Below, one piece after another: positions 15,854 to 25,704 of a DNA stretch of 64,000 nucleotides. Within the stretch, counting starts at the first letter, position 1. Each line of letters opens with the position of its first letter. Under the pieces are notes generated by a model. The model saw nothing but the letters and a program-made list of their open reading frames with translations, was not told the origin of the DNA and searched no databases. The DNA comes from Paenibacillus aurantius (GTDB lineage Bacteria > Bacillota > Bacilli > Paenibacillales > NBRC-103111): contig NZ_CP130318.1 in the NCBI RefSeq assembly GCF_032268605.1, forward strand, positions 2,204,001-2,268,000, given 5' to 3'. The position numbers and the translations under genes were made by a program.

Positions 15854-17776
15854 ATGGAACAATGGGGTCCTTCGGCAAGGCCGAAGGTGAACCGGGATAC
15901 TTATTATACGGCGGAAACACCGGGCAGGGTGTATTTCCGCAACAACCAGGGAACGTTCCGAATGGAAGGAGAAATGATCGACCGCTGGGTTGAGAAGCTT
16001 CTGCCCATGTTCAACGGGGAGCATTCGCTGGAGACGCTAACGAAGGGGCTTCCTCCTCTTTACCGGGATCGGGTTATCGAGCTGGCCGAGCGCCTCGCGA
16101 GGAACGGCTTTCTGAAGGACGCCGGCGGGGACCGGCCACACGGTCTTACAGAGGAAACGCTTCAGTCCTACGCGGATCAAATTGAATATTTGGATTCGCT
16201 GGGAGGTTCCGGAGCGGCACGCTTCGAAGCGTATCGCACGACCAAAGTATTGGCCTGTGGAAAAGGCGGCTGTTTGGTCAGTGTCGTGACCTCCCTGCTG
16301 GAGTCGGGTGCGGCGAGAGTGGAGGTGCTTCTCCGGGGAGAGGATGGCCCAACGCTTGACCGTATCCGGGAAATCGTTTCAGAAGCCCAGCGGAAGGATC
16401 CGGATATCCGAATCGAAACCGGTACTTTGCAAGTGCTGGACGAAGAAGGGCTAAGACAGGCCGTATCAACCGCGGATATGGTTCTGTACCTGGCGGAGGC
16501 GGAAGACCGGGAGGAGCTTCACCGCGTTAACCGGCTCTGCCGGGAGGAGAACAAGGTCTTCCTTCCGGGTCTCTGCACCCCCGAAGCGGGGATAGCGGGT
16601 CCGGTTGTAGGGAAGGGAAGCGCTGACTGGGAATCCGCTTGGAGGCGGCTGCGTCCGCCGCACCCCGTGGCGAAGCAGAAGCCTTCGGCTGCCGCCGCTG
16701 CCATGCTGGCCAATCTGATCGTGTTCGAAGGGCTCAAAACCGCCGCGGGGATCCTGGAGGAAGAACGGAAAAACACGCTCTATCTCCTCGATCCGTTTAC
16801 CCTGGAAGGGGGCTGGCAAGTCATTCTCCCCCATCCGCTGGCTGACAAGTTGGGGGACATCCAACCGGAGGCTGTCGAGCATGTTCTGGCGAAAGAGCCT
16901 GCTGAAGCGGACCGGGGCCGGACGCTCGGTTTTCTCGGGAGCCTGGCCTCCCCTCACACGGGAATTCTCCCCTTGTGGGAGGAGCGGGACGCGAGGCAGC
17001 TGCCCCTCGCGCAGTGCTTCGTCCAAGCGGCGGACCCGCTGGAAGTGGGGGCGGAAGCTCTGCTTCCTTTAAGGTTGTGCTGCGCCTTCACTCATGAGGA
17101 AGCCCGGATGGAAGCGGGCTTGACCGGAGTGGAGGACTACGCCGCCCGGCTTGCCGGTAAGCTGGGCGCCGATCGCACCGGCCCCAGCTTCCTCGGCGTA
17201 GGGGCGGGAGAGACGGCCGCCGACGCGGTGCTTCGGGGGCTGCGGAAATGCCTGGAGAAGGAATGGCTCGCCCGCCGGGAAAAAATGCGGCAGGACGTTC
17301 ATCTCCTGGAGGAGGACGACGTTCGGGACGAAGAATGTCTCTATGCCTTCAAGGCCCTGTCGGCCTACGAAAGAGGGCCCGTCATGGCCGTCGGCCAGCC
17401 CTTATGGGGCTTTCCGGTTGCCTGGGTAGAGGCTAAGGGAGTGTGGTACGGGGCGCTCGATTATGAGCCCGTATCCGCCCTGCGCCGGGCCCTCAGGCGC
17501 GCGCTTCAGAACAGCGGAACTAGGGAGGAAGCGGAGGCCGTTCGCGAGCGCGGGCTGACGCCGGCCGCCGTAAGGATGGCGGATCGTCCGCCGCAGCACC
17601 GCGGCGTCCTGCCCGGGCCGGGTCGGCTCTCCGCGCCGGATATCCTGCGGGAAGCCCTGCAAAAGCTGCAGAATAACGGTATCCAAGCCGTTCTATGGGA
17701 TTTGGCTGTGGAGTCTTTCTGGCGGGATGCGCTGGGGCTTTACGGCATTCAGCTGAAGGAGGTGAAGGCACGATGA
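15854..17776 (+). CDS. TOMM maturation protein, RRE plus ThiF-like
   Basis: 640 residues. The N-terminal 85 residues (RPKVNRDTYYTAETPGRVYF ... RNGFL) look like a PqqD-type RiPP recognition element that binds the leader peptide; the remainder resembles the degenerate ThiF/E1-like proteins called putative thiazole-containing bacteriocin maturation protein in Bacillus heterocycloanthracin loci. A classical ATP-binding GXGXXG loop is not obvious. Its last bases overlap the YcaO start (ATGA). GGAGGGG before ATG 15854 sets the start. Confidence 0.85.
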   Translation: MEQWGPSARPKVNRDTYYTAETPGRVYFRNNQGTFRMEGEMIDRWVEKLLPMFNGEHSLETLTKGLPPLYRDRVIELAERLARNGFLKDAGGDRPHGLTEETLQSYADQIEYLDSLGGSGAARFEAYRTTKVLACGKGGCLVSVVTSLLESGAARVEVLLRGEDGPTLDRIREIVSEAQRKDPDIRIETGTLQVLDEEGLRQAVSTADMVLYLAEAEDREELHRVNRLCREENKVFLPGLCTPEAGIAGPVVGKGSADWESAWRRLRPPHPVAKQKPSAAAAAMLANLIVFEGLKTAAGILEEERKNTLYLLDPFTLEGGWQVILPHPLADKLGDIQPEAVEHVLAKEPAEADRGRTLGFLGSLASPHTGILPLWEERDARQLPLAQCFVQAADPLEVGAEALLPLRLCCAFTHEEARMEAGLTGVEDYAARLAGKLGADRTGPSFLGVGAGETAADAVLRGLRKCLEKEWLARREKMRQDVHLLEEDDVRDEECLYAFKALSAYERGPVMAVGQPLWGFPVAWVEAKGVWYGALDYEPVSALRRALRRALQNSGTREEAEAVRERGLTPAAVRMADRPPQHRGVLPGPGRLSAPDILREALQKLQNNGIQAVLWDLAVESFWRDALGLYGIQLKEVKAR

Positions 17777-19713
17777 GCCGACGGATTCTCGTTATCGGCT
17801 CCGGACGGCTGGCGGAACAGGTCTCCCGGAAGCTTTCGTCCCTCTGCCAGGTGACTCGGATGAACGAGGGGCTGCCCGCCGATCTGGCGCCTGAATACGA
17901 CCTCGGTCTCGTCGCGCTCGATGCCTGGGACCCACCTGTTATCCGTGCTGCTGAACAGGCATTGGGCAAGGCGGGATTCCCCTGGCTTCCGCTATACGTC
18001 AGCTTTGGGGAAGGCATTGTGGGACCGCTGGTGCGCTCCGGGGTCTCCGGCTGCTCCCGCTGTGCCGATTACCGGCTTTACATGGCGGGGCGCGACAGGC
18101 GGGAAATGGCGGAGCTGCGGAGCAAAATGGCGGAAGAGGAGCCCCGGCCCGATCCGTGGGCCTCAGCCTCCGCACTGAGCCAGCTGTCCATGCTGGCCGC
18201 TCAGGAGGCCGAGGACTTCTTCTCGGCTCCCGGCCAATTGCGCGCCAGGGTAACCATCCTGAACCTGGGGACTTGGAAACTATCCCGGCACGTTCTGCTG
18301 CCGGATGCCGCCTGTCCGGCATGCGGGGACCTTCCTCCGGACACGGAGGAACGGGCCGTGATCCGGCTGGCCCCGAACCCCAAGCCGGGAGGGAAAGGCT
18401 ACCGGTATCGGTCCCTAGATGATCTCCGGAAGCCCTTGACGGAAGATTACCTCGACCACCGGACCGGTCTGTTTAATCTGCAGGTGCGCGATTTTACATC
18501 GCCCTTTGCCGATGTGACCGTCAACCTGCCGCTTTATGAAGGAGATGAGTTGACGGCCGGCCGTACCCACAGCTATGCCGACAGCGGAGCGACCGCCCTA
18601 TTGGAAGGGCTTGAACGGTTTTGCGGAGTGGCCCCGCGGGGGAAACGAACGACTGTCCGGGGCAGCTACCGAAGCCTTAGTGCGCACGCCCTTGATCCCG
18701 CAGCGGTCGGGGTCCATGCCCGAGAACGCTACGAGGAACCGGGCTTTCCTTTTCAACGGCATGATCCGGACCGGCCGCTCGAATGGGTCTGGGGGTATTC
18801 TCTGCTTCAGGAGAAGCCGATTCTCGTTCCCGAGCGGCTTGCCTACTACAGCCTTGGTTGCGGAGAAGGCTATGTCTATGAAACCTCCAATGGCTGTGCG
18901 TTGGGAGGCAGCCTGGAGGAAGCCATTTTTTACGGCATGCTGGAGGTGGTGGAACGGGATGCCTTTCTGCTTGCCTGGTATGCCCGGCTGCGGCTCCCCC
19001 GGATTGACCCTTATTCGTCAAATGACCCTGAGCTGACGGTCATGATTGAGAAGATGAAAGCGGCGGCCGGCTACGAGCTGCATCTGTTTAACGCGACGCT
19101 CGAGCATGGCATTCCGAGTCTATGGGCGATCGCGAGGAATACGAAGGAAGAAGGGGTGCGGCTGATCTGCGCGGCCGGTGCCCATCCCGATCCGGTACGG
19201 GCCGCCAAGGGGCTGCTCCACGAGCTGGCGGCCATGATGCTGACCTTGGATGAGAAAGCGGAAAGCAGACGGGAGAAGATCCTCGAGATGCTGGCGGATC
19301 CCGAGCAGGTAAGGACCATGGAAGACCATTCGATGCTGTACAGCCATCCGGATGCGGAGAACCGGCTTGATTTCCTGCTTAAAAACAACGGGCCTGCCCT
19401 TAGCTTCCAGGAGGCGTTCCCCGAGGGCAGCCGGCATTCCGACTTGACGGACGACTTGAAGGAGCTGCTGGAAGCTTTCCGCCGATGCGGAATGGATGTG
19501 GTGGTGGTGAACCAGACTTCCCCGGAGATCGCGCGAAACGGTCTGCACTGTGTAAAGGTTCTCATCCCGGGCATGCTGCCGATGACCTTCGGCTATCATC
19601 TGACCCGGCTCACGGGGCTCGACCGGGTGCTTCGGGTTCCGGCCCTACTGGGGTATGCGGAGGCGCCCCTCAAGCCGGAAGAATTGAATCCGCATCCGCA
19701 TCCTTTCCCATGA
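17773..19713 (+). CDS. YcaO cyclodehydratase (TOMM C-D fusion)
   Basis: 646 residues. The first 210 form a Rossmann-like partner domain (ILVIGSGRLAEQV) with Cys pairs CSRC and CPAC that should hold structural zinc; the rest is a YcaO domain with ATP/Mg residues in SGATALLEGLERF and ALGGSLEEAIFYGMLEVVERD, ending in the Pro-rich HPHPFP tail typical of azoline-forming YcaO enzymes. It would convert the Cys residues of the precursor core to thiazolines with ATP. Translation is coupled to the previous gene by a 4-base overlap. Confidence 0.92.
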   Translation: MSRRILVIGSGRLAEQVSRKLSSLCQVTRMNEGLPADLAPEYDLGLVALDAWDPPVIRAAEQALGKAGFPWLPLYVSFGEGIVGPLVRSGVSGCSRCADYRLYMAGRDRREMAELRSKMAEEEPRPDPWASASALSQLSMLAAQEAEDFFSAPGQLRARVTILNLGTWKLSRHVLLPDAACPACGDLPPDTEERAVIRLAPNPKPGGKGYRYRSLDDLRKPLTEDYLDHRTGLFNLQVRDFTSPFADVTVNLPLYEGDELTAGRTHSYADSGATALLEGLERFCGVAPRGKRTTVRGSYRSLSAHALDPAAVGVHARERYEEPGFPFQRHDPDRPLEWVWGYSLLQEKPILVPERLAYYSLGCGEGYVYETSNGCALGGSLEEAIFYGMLEVVERDAFLLAWYARLRLPRIDPYSSNDPELTVMIEKMKAAAGYELHLFNATLEHGIPSLWAIARNTKEEGVRLICAAGAHPDPVRAAKGLLHELAAMMLTLDEKAESRREKILEMLADPEQVRTMEDHSMLYSHPDAENRLDFLLKNNGPALSFQEAFPEGSRHSDLTDDLKELLEAFRRCGMDVVVVNQTSPEIARNGLHCVKVLIPGMLPMTFGYHLTRLTGLDRVLRVPALLGYAEAPLKPEELNPHPHPFP

Positions 19714-19734
19714 GCCGATGGAAGGAGGAAAGGG

Positions 19735-21324
19735 ATGAACCTGGACACCTTTGTGCACAATCTTCACTTCGAACCGGATCTCTGCCGGCCGCCCGGGAAA
19801 GAAGTGGACTGGGAAGACGCCCCGTTAAAGTATAAGCTGTATCCGGGTCTTCCCGCCTTCCCGCTTCCCTATCCTTCTCGGCGAACCCGGGCGGGGGAGG
19901 TCCTAAGGGCGCCCTCGCCCTCGCTTGAGGGTCTCGGGACCCTTCTATGGTACGGCTATGGAGTTTCAAGGTTCGGTCAGTCTGTTTGGGAAGGGGCTTC
20001 CCCCGGAGAGAGAGACGAGGGAATGTGGTCCATCCGCCGGTTTGTCCCTTCCGGAGGCGGGCTCTATCCTTGTGAGCTGTATGCCTATTTAAAGCTGGAA
20101 GAGATACCTCATGGGGTCTATCACTATGACGCCGCCCATCACCGCCTGGTTCTTCTGAGAGAAGGGGATTTCGACGATTACGTGGGCAGAGCGCTGGGGG
20201 ACCGGAGTCCGCTGCCCGGGTTTTTCGGGACGCTGTTCGTTTCGGTGGTCTTTCGGAAAAATTATTTCAAATATTATGACTTTGCCTACCGGCTGCAGGG
20301 GCTGGACGCGGGAGCGCTGCTCGGTCAGCTGCTGACAGGCGCGGAACGCCTGGGATTCGCCGCAGAGCTTCGTTACCGTTATCTCGACCGGGCGGTCCAC
20401 CATCTTATCGGGATAAAGGAGGAGGAAGAGAGCGTCTATGCCGTCTTGCCGTTATCGGCTCATCCTGCCCCGCCTTCCAGGGAAAGGGAAGGGGAGAGCC
20501 GCGGGGAAACGGCCACCGGACTGTGCCGGGAGCTTCCCCCCCTGAATCATGTCACTTATAATCGCTGCCGCAAGGAACTCGGCTACCCGGAACTGACCCG
20601 AATGAATGAAGCCTCCCGGATGGAAACCTTCGTTCCTCTGGATCGAATGGGAGAGGCTTCGGATTTACCCGAAGGGGAGCTTGTTGAGCTTCCGACGGCG
20701 CGGCGGGCTTCCTTTGATTGGGAGGAGGCCTGCCGTCACCGGCATTCTCCGGGCATGGGCTTCACCTTGAGGCGAAGGCTTAAGGCAACCGAGCTGGCGC
20801 TTCTGCTTAGGGAGGCCTGCCAGGGGTTCACGCGGGAGGGTGACCGGGGAACGGAGGGACGATCCCATCAAACAGAGCGCCCCCCTGTCGATCTGTACGG
20901 CTGTATGTACGGGGTGGAAGGCATTCCGGACGGGGCCTACCGCTATGATACCCGGCTGCACGTTCTGGTCCGGATACGTTCCGGAGACCAGCGTGCCGAG
21001 CTTCAGAGGGGGATGGCCCTTGACAACGTTAACCTGTGCCAGGTACCGCTTGTCTTCCATCCGTCAGGTGACCTCCGGCACAGCTTAAGCCGGTACGGTT
21101 ACCGGGGATACCGCATTCAGCAGATGGAGGCCGGCATTCTGCTGCAGCGGCTGCTCCTGTCGGCCTCCGCCTCGGGAATGAACGGACATCCACTGCTGGG
21201 GTACGATTCGGCCCAGGCCGACCGGTTGTACGCTTTGCCAGGAAGGGGCCAAACGAGCCTGATCCAGGTACCGGTCGGTTTCAGCCGGCCGCGGGCTCAG
21301 CTGGAAGGTAGCCTTCATCCCTAA
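19735..21324 (+). CDS. SagB/ThcOx-type dehydrogenase (two nitroreductase domains)
   Basis: A 529-residue flavoprotein with two tandem nitroreductase-fold halves (about 40-240 and 300-515). RRFVPSGGGLYPCELYAYL marks the first FMN region, and LDAGALLGQLLTGAERLGF and MEAGILLQRLLLSASASGM are equivalent helices in the two halves. SagB-type enzymes oxidise thiazolines to thiazoles with FMN. It follows the YcaO gene by 21 bases with GGAAAGGAGG as ribosome site, completing the locus. No transporter, protease or immunity gene follows. Confidence 0.9.
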   Translation: MNLDTFVHNLHFEPDLCRPPGKEVDWEDAPLKYKLYPGLPAFPLPYPSRRTRAGEVLRAPSPSLEGLGTLLWYGYGVSRFGQSVWEGASPGERDEGMWSIRRFVPSGGGLYPCELYAYLKLEEIPHGVYHYDAAHHRLVLLREGDFDDYVGRALGDRSPLPGFFGTLFVSVVFRKNYFKYYDFAYRLQGLDAGALLGQLLTGAERLGFAAELRYRYLDRAVHHLIGIKEEEESVYAVLPLSAHPAPPSREREGESRGETATGLCRELPPLNHVTYNRCRKELGYPELTRMNEASRMETFVPLDRMGEASDLPEGELVELPTARRASFDWEEACRHRHSPGMGFTLRRRLKATELALLLREACQGFTREGDRGTEGRSHQTERPPVDLYGCMYGVEGIPDGAYRYDTRLHVLVRIRSGDQRAELQRGMALDNVNLCQVPLVFHPSGDLRHSLSRYGYRGYRIQQMEAGILLQRLLLSASASGMNGHPLLGYDSAQADRLYALPGRGQTSLIQVPVGFSRPRAQLEGSLHP

Positions 21325-21436
21325 GGCGGCAATAGGGGGGCTAGGCAAGGCAAGGAAAAGCAGCAGATGGGACAAAGGAAGACAGGAGGAGCGGAAGGAT
21401 GGCGGAAACCTCGTTCCGAGAGTCCGCCGCGGCGGT

Positions 21437-22189
21437 TCAATCCTCCCCGCCCTCCTCCCTGAACAGCCCGCGGATGGTCACCTCCCGGAGCTCCAGCCCG
21501 CCGTACGGCTCCATGACGGAACGAACGAAGTTCAATAGCGGCTCTTTGTCGCGGTTTTCGTAGAAGGCGGACAGAGCCGAAGTCAGGGCGGCCGCGGCTT
21601 CCGGATTTCCATGCTCCAGGCTGCGGTACTGCCATTTGCCGTCCCCCGACCAATGCCCGCCCCCCCGTAAGAGCAGACCGCTGACAAGGGCTGTCAGCTG
21701 GTGGACGATGAACAGCTCCTCCTCGCGGCAGCGGCCGCTCTGAAGGTCGGTAAGGAAGTCATGAATTTCATAGCGGATCAGGGCGATTTCCTCCTCCGCA
21801 TAAGGCATGGGCCCGCAGGCAAGGTCCTCCGCGCATTCCCGGATAAGGCTTCCGGCAGTCCCGTCATCCCGAAGGACCCAGCCTTCGGCGCATATTCTCT
21901 GCAGAATGGGATTGCCTGTTTCAATTCCCCTTCTCAGCGCTGCCGGAAGGTCGGTTCCTTTTAGAACGAGCGCATCGACAGGGAAGTCCTCCCACTGCCT
22001 ATAAACGATATGTGAGGTCTCTTGGGTATCGTCGATAATGACCAGATCCAGATCGGATGAAGCGGAGGCCCGGCCGCTGGCGGTGCTGCCGCCTAGGATA
22101 ACAATGCGGCTGTCCGGATAAAAGTGCTGAACGAACCGTCCGGCTGCGGCAAGGGAACGGCAGCGTACTTTTTCGGTTGTCGTCTTCAT
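21437..22189 (-). CDS. Nucleotidyltransferase-domain protein
   Basis: 250 residues. The nucleotidyltransferase motif is VILGGSTASGRASASSDLDLVII (first 20 shown in part), giving the GS(x)nDxD pattern with SDLDL; a HEPN-like helical region follows (ECAEDLACG ... LTALVSGLLLRG). It resembles minimal nucleotidyltransferases and aminoglycoside adenylyltransferase relatives, but the substrate is unknown. It faces the TOMM operon convergently and does not look part of it. Confidence 0.75.
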   Translation of the reverse strand: MKTTTEKVRCRSLAAAGRFVQHFYPDSRIVILGGSTASGRASASSDLDLVIIDDTQETSHIVYRQWEDFPVDALVLKGTDLPAALRRGIETGNPILQRICAEGWVLRDDGTAGSLIRECAEDLACGPMPYAEEEIALIRYEIHDFLTDLQSGRCREEELFIVHQLTALVSGLLLRGGGHWSGDGKWQYRSLEHGNPEAAAALTSALSAFYENRDKEPLLNFVRSVMEPYGGLELREVTIRGLFREEGGED

Positions 22190-22214
22190 GGAATAGTCTC
22201 CTTTTCATAGGAAA

Positions 22215-22251
22215 CAAAGAGAACCGGCTAAGGAAAAGCCGGTTCTCTTTG
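22215..22251. terminator. Terminator after yjcZ-like gene
   Basis: CAAAGAGAACCGGCT and AGCCGGTTCTCTTTG form a perfect 15-base stem with a 7-base loop; only short T-runs follow on either side. Confidence 0.75.
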
Positions 22252-22267
22252 TTGTTAGATTAGCCGG

Positions 22268-22363
22268 TTACAGCACCCAAGCGCTGCTCACGATGACGAG
22301 CAGGATAAAAAGGACAAGGATAACTCCCACACTGGTGAATCCACCGTAACGTGCGTAGCTCAT
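22268..22363 (-). CDS. YjcZ-family sporulation protein
   Basis: This 31-residue protein starts MSYARYGGFTSVGVILVLF and ends IVSSAWVL: a short Tyr/Gly head and one membrane helix, as in the YjcZ/YosW-like tiny proteins that abound in spores of Bacillales. GAGGGGG lies seven bases before the ATG. The gene is followed by a terminator 17 bases after its stop. Confidence 0.85.
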   Translation of the reverse strand: MSYARYGGFTSVGVILVLFILLVIVSSAWVL

Positions 22364-22809
22364 GGTTTTACCCCCTCGTGTTTTGATAAGGTAAGATATG
22401 TGCGCCTGTCTGTTTTGGTATGGGCGGAAGAAGACCGGCGTTACCATACGCGGATTAATCGTTCATCAAGATGAAAGAATTAAGAACTGATCTAATAAAT
22501 AGATGGAATTGAGCGTTTTCTCCTATTGGACGGCTGCCGGTCAGCCGAGGTACCCTTAAGAGAGAAGCGTCGGAACCGCCTGCATAATTGGCGGGCAAAA
22601 GGAAAAGACTGTTAATTGGTTAAGATTCAGGGGAGACCTTCGGTATCTTCCAGTTAGAATAGTCCCCCGAAAGGGTAAGGGATTATCAGGTATGTGTATA
22701 GCAGGTTCTTTGGTGAGTTCACCGGGCCGATGAGATTCCGACTCTTCTCCTGTAGAGAATAGCAAGGGAAGGTAGTAAAGCAGTAAAGTTCGAACGGAGG
22801 TATGCTTGA
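22364..22809. other. Intergenic, no gene found
   Basis: 446 bases between the yjcZ-like gene and odhA. It must hold the odhA promoter; TAGAAT near 22655 is a possible -10 but lacks a good -35. I see no RNA gene, repeat or credible ORF. Confidence 0.5.
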
Positions 22810-25704
22810 ATGGCAGCAGACGAGATAGCGGCCCGCCTTTTCTGGGCCAGGTATCAAGGACCCAATCTGGGCTATATCCAGGAAATGTATGAACGTTATG
22901 CAACGGATCCCGAAACGGTGGAAGCCGGTTTCCGTGAGCTTTTTGACCGGTGGGGAGAGCCTCCCGGCGCCGAGGCTTTGACGGTTCCCGCTGCAGAGAG
23001 AGCAGCGGCCCAGGCGGTACCGGCCGCCAAGCCGGACGCCCGTTCCCTGAAGAAGCTTGTCGACGCCGGCAAGCTTGCCTGGAACATCCGGGTATACGGC
23101 CATTTGGCGGCCCGGGTCGATCCGCTCGGGTTAAACGACAAGCCGGACACCCGCCTTCTGGAGGCCGACACATTCGGTCTTACCCGCGAGGATTTAAGCG
23201 CTCTTCCGGCTTCCCTTGTATGGGAAGACGCGCCGGAATCGGTTAAGAACGGGTGGGAAGCGATTGTCCGCCTGAAGGAAATTTACACGGGCAGCATCGC
23301 CTTTGAATTCGGCCATGTGCATGAAGAGGATGAACGAATCTGGCTGAACCGGCAGGCCGAATCGGGTCTGGCCGGCAAGCCGCTCGACACGAAGGAGAAG
23401 CTCGCCCTGCTGCGGCGTTTGGTCGAGGTGGAGCAATTCGAGGCTTTCCTTCACCGCACCTTCGTCGGGCAGAAACGGTTCTCTATAGAAGGAACGGACA
23501 TGCTCGTTCCCATGCTGGACGAAATCGTCCGCGAGATGGCGCACGACGGGGCGAAGGATATCCTGATGGGCATGGCCCACCGCGGGCGGCTTAATGTGCT
23601 CGCCCATGTCCTCGGCAAGCCGTACGGCAAAATCTTTTCGGAATTCGCCCACGCTCCGAATAAGGACTTGGTTCCTTCGGAAGGCTCCATGGGCATCAAC
23701 TATGGATGGACCGGGGATGTCAAGTATCACCTTGGGGCCCACCGCTCCGTGAAAACCGGGGAAACGGTGGAAACCCGGGTGACGCTGGCGAACAATCCGA
23801 GCCACCTGGAATATGTCAACCCGGTTGTGGAAGGATTCACCCGGGCGGCGCAGGACGACCGCACCCAGCCGGGCTATCCTAAGCCGGACTTCGGTTCGGC
23901 CGGCGCTGTGCTTATGCATGGAGACGCCGCCTTCGCCGGAGAAGGAATCGTGGCGGAAACGTTAAATTTCAATTCGCTGACCGGCTACCAGAACGGCGGA
24001 ACGATCCATATCATCGTTAACAACCGTGTGGGCTTCACGACCGACAGCCGCGATTCCCGCTCCACCTTCTATGCGAGCGATTTGGCTAAAGGCTTCGAAA
24101 TCCCGATCGTGCATGTCAGTGCCGACGATCCGGAAGCATGCATCGCCGCCGTCCGCTTGGCTTGCGAGTTCCGGCAGCGGTTCCGCAAGGATTTCGTGAT
24201 CGACCTGATCGGCTACAGGCGGTATGGCCATAACGAAACGGACGATCCCGAAACGACCCAGCCGGCCATGTACCGCAAGCTGCGCAATCATCCGATTCCG
24301 AGCGAGCTGTATGCGGAGAGGCTGAAGAGCAAGGGATTGAGCAGCGACGACCAATTCGCCCGAATCCGGGAAGAGGTGCTCGGCAAGCTGCAGGCGGCCT
24401 GGGATGAGGTCAAGCAGAATGAGAAGGCCGCCCGCAAGACGGAACAGGTCAGCCTCCGGCCGATGGCGGAGGACACGACGGCGGTTCCGCTCGAGGACCT
24501 TCGGGCAATCAACCGGGAGCTCTTGACCTGGCCCGAGGGTTTTGCCGTTTATCCCAAGCTCGAGCGCATCCTGAAGCGCCGGTCGGGTGCTCTTGAAGAG
24601 GGAGGCCGGGTGGACTGGGGCCACGCGGAGACGCTTGCCTTCGCTGCGATTCTGGCCGATGGACGGCCGATTCGGCTGAGCGGGCAGGATTCCGAACGGG
24701 GCACGTTTGCCCACCGGAATCTTGTGCTTCACGATCCCGAAACCGGGGACCGCTTTTGCCCGTTGCACCGTCTTCCTCAAGCGAAGGCTGCATTCGGGGT
24801 ATACAACAGCCCGCTGTCGGAAGCATCCGTCCTCGGCTTCGAATATGGGTATAATGTTTTCTCACCTGAAACCCTGGTGCTCTGGGAAGCCCAGTACGGG
24901 GATTTTGCGAATGCCGCCCAGGTCATCATCGACCAGTTTCTGGCGGCGGGCCGCGTCAAGTGGTCCCAGAAGTCCAGCCTGGTTCTGCTCCTGCCTCACG
25001 GTTACGAAGGGCAGGGACCGGAGCATTCCAGCGCCCGGCTAGAGCGTTTCCTTCAGCTGGCCGCGGAGGATAATTTTACGGTGGCCAACCTCACATCGGC
25101 GGCGCAGTACTTTCACCTGCTCCGGAAGCAGGCGGCCGGCCTCGACAGTGAGGAAGCCAGGCCGCTCGTGATCATGGCTCCCAAAAGCCTGATCCGCAAT
25201 CCCCGGGCCTCTTCCGCCCCCGAGGAATTCAGCGACGGAGGCTTCCGGCCGGTCGTGGAGCAGCGGGGACTTGGTTCCGTTCCGGAAAAGGTGGAGCGCC
25301 TGCTGCTCTGCAGCGGCAAGGTAGCCGTCGATCTGGAGACGGCCCTGGAGGAATCGGAAGAGGATAAGAGCTGGCTTCATATCGCCCGCGTCGAACAGCT
25401 GTATCCTTTCCCTAAAGGGGAGATCGAACGGATCATCGCCCGCTTCCCGAACTTGAGGGAAGTGATCTGGGTCCAAGAGGAGCCCCAGAACATGGGCGCA
25501 TGGAATTACATGGAGCCCCGCATTAAGGCGCGGGCGCCGAAGGACGCGGTGGTCCGCTTTATCGGACGGCCGAAGCGGTCCAGCCCGGCAAGCGGTTTTC
25601 AAGAGATTCATAATTACGAGCAGCAGAGAATTCTGTCGGTTGCTCTAAACAAAAGTACTTTGGGAGCGATAAAAGAAGGAGGCGGAATCATTGGCGGACG
25701 TTAA
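22810..25704 (+). CDS. odhA: 2-oxoglutarate dehydrogenase E1 component
   Basis: A 964-residue thiamine-diphosphate enzyme of the citric acid cycle that decarboxylates 2-oxoglutarate and transfers succinyl to lipoyl-E2. The N-terminal [16 protein letters not shown] segment, [37 protein letters not shown] and [13 protein letters not shown] are E1o hallmarks, and the C-terminal transketolase-like half carries [26 protein letters not shown] precedes ATG 22810. The gene overlaps odhB by 14 bases. Confidence 0.96.
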   Translation: MAADEIAARLFWARYQGPNLGYIQEMYERYATDPETVEAGFRELFDRWGEPPGAEALTVPAAERAAAQAVPAAKPDARSLKKLVDAGKLAWNIRVYGHLAARVDPLGLNDKPDTRLLEADTFGLTREDLSALPASLVWEDAPESVKNGWEAIVRLKEIYTGSIAFEFGHVHEEDERIWLNRQAESGLAGKPLDTKEKLALLRRLVEVEQFEAFLHRTFVGQKRFSIEGTDMLVPMLDEIVREMAHDGAKDILMGMAHRGRLNVLAHVLGKPYGKIFSEFAHAPNKDLVPSEGSMGINYGWTGDVKYHLGAHRSVKTGETVETRVTLANNPSHLEYVNPVVEGFTRAAQDDRTQPGYPKPDFGSAGAVLMHGDAAFAGEGIVAETLNFNSLTGYQNGGTIHIIVNNRVGFTTDSRDSRSTFYASDLAKGFEIPIVHVSADDPEACIAAVRLACEFRQRFRKDFVIDLIGYRRYGHNETDDPETTQPAMYRKLRNHPIPSELYAERLKSKGLSSDDQFARIREEVLGKLQAAWDEVKQNEKAARKTEQVSLRPMAEDTTAVPLEDLRAINRELLTWPEGFAVYPKLERILKRRSGALEEGGRVDWGHAETLAFAAILADGRPIRLSGQDSERGTFAHRNLVLHDPETGDRFCPLHRLPQAKAAFGVYNSPLSEASVLGFEYGYNVFSPETLVLWEAQYGDFANAAQVIIDQFLAAGRVKWSQKSSLVLLLPHGYEGQGPEHSSARLERFLQLAAEDNFTVANLTSAAQYFHLLRKQAAGLDSEEARPLVIMAPKSLIRNPRASSAPEEFSDGGFRPVVEQRGLGSVPEKVERLLLCSGKVAVDLETALEESEEDKSWLHIARVEQLYPFPKGEIERIIARFPNLREVIWVQEEPQNMGAWNYMEPRIKARAPKDAVVRFIGRPKRSSPASGFQEIHNYEQQRILSVALNKSTLGAIKEGGGIIGGR

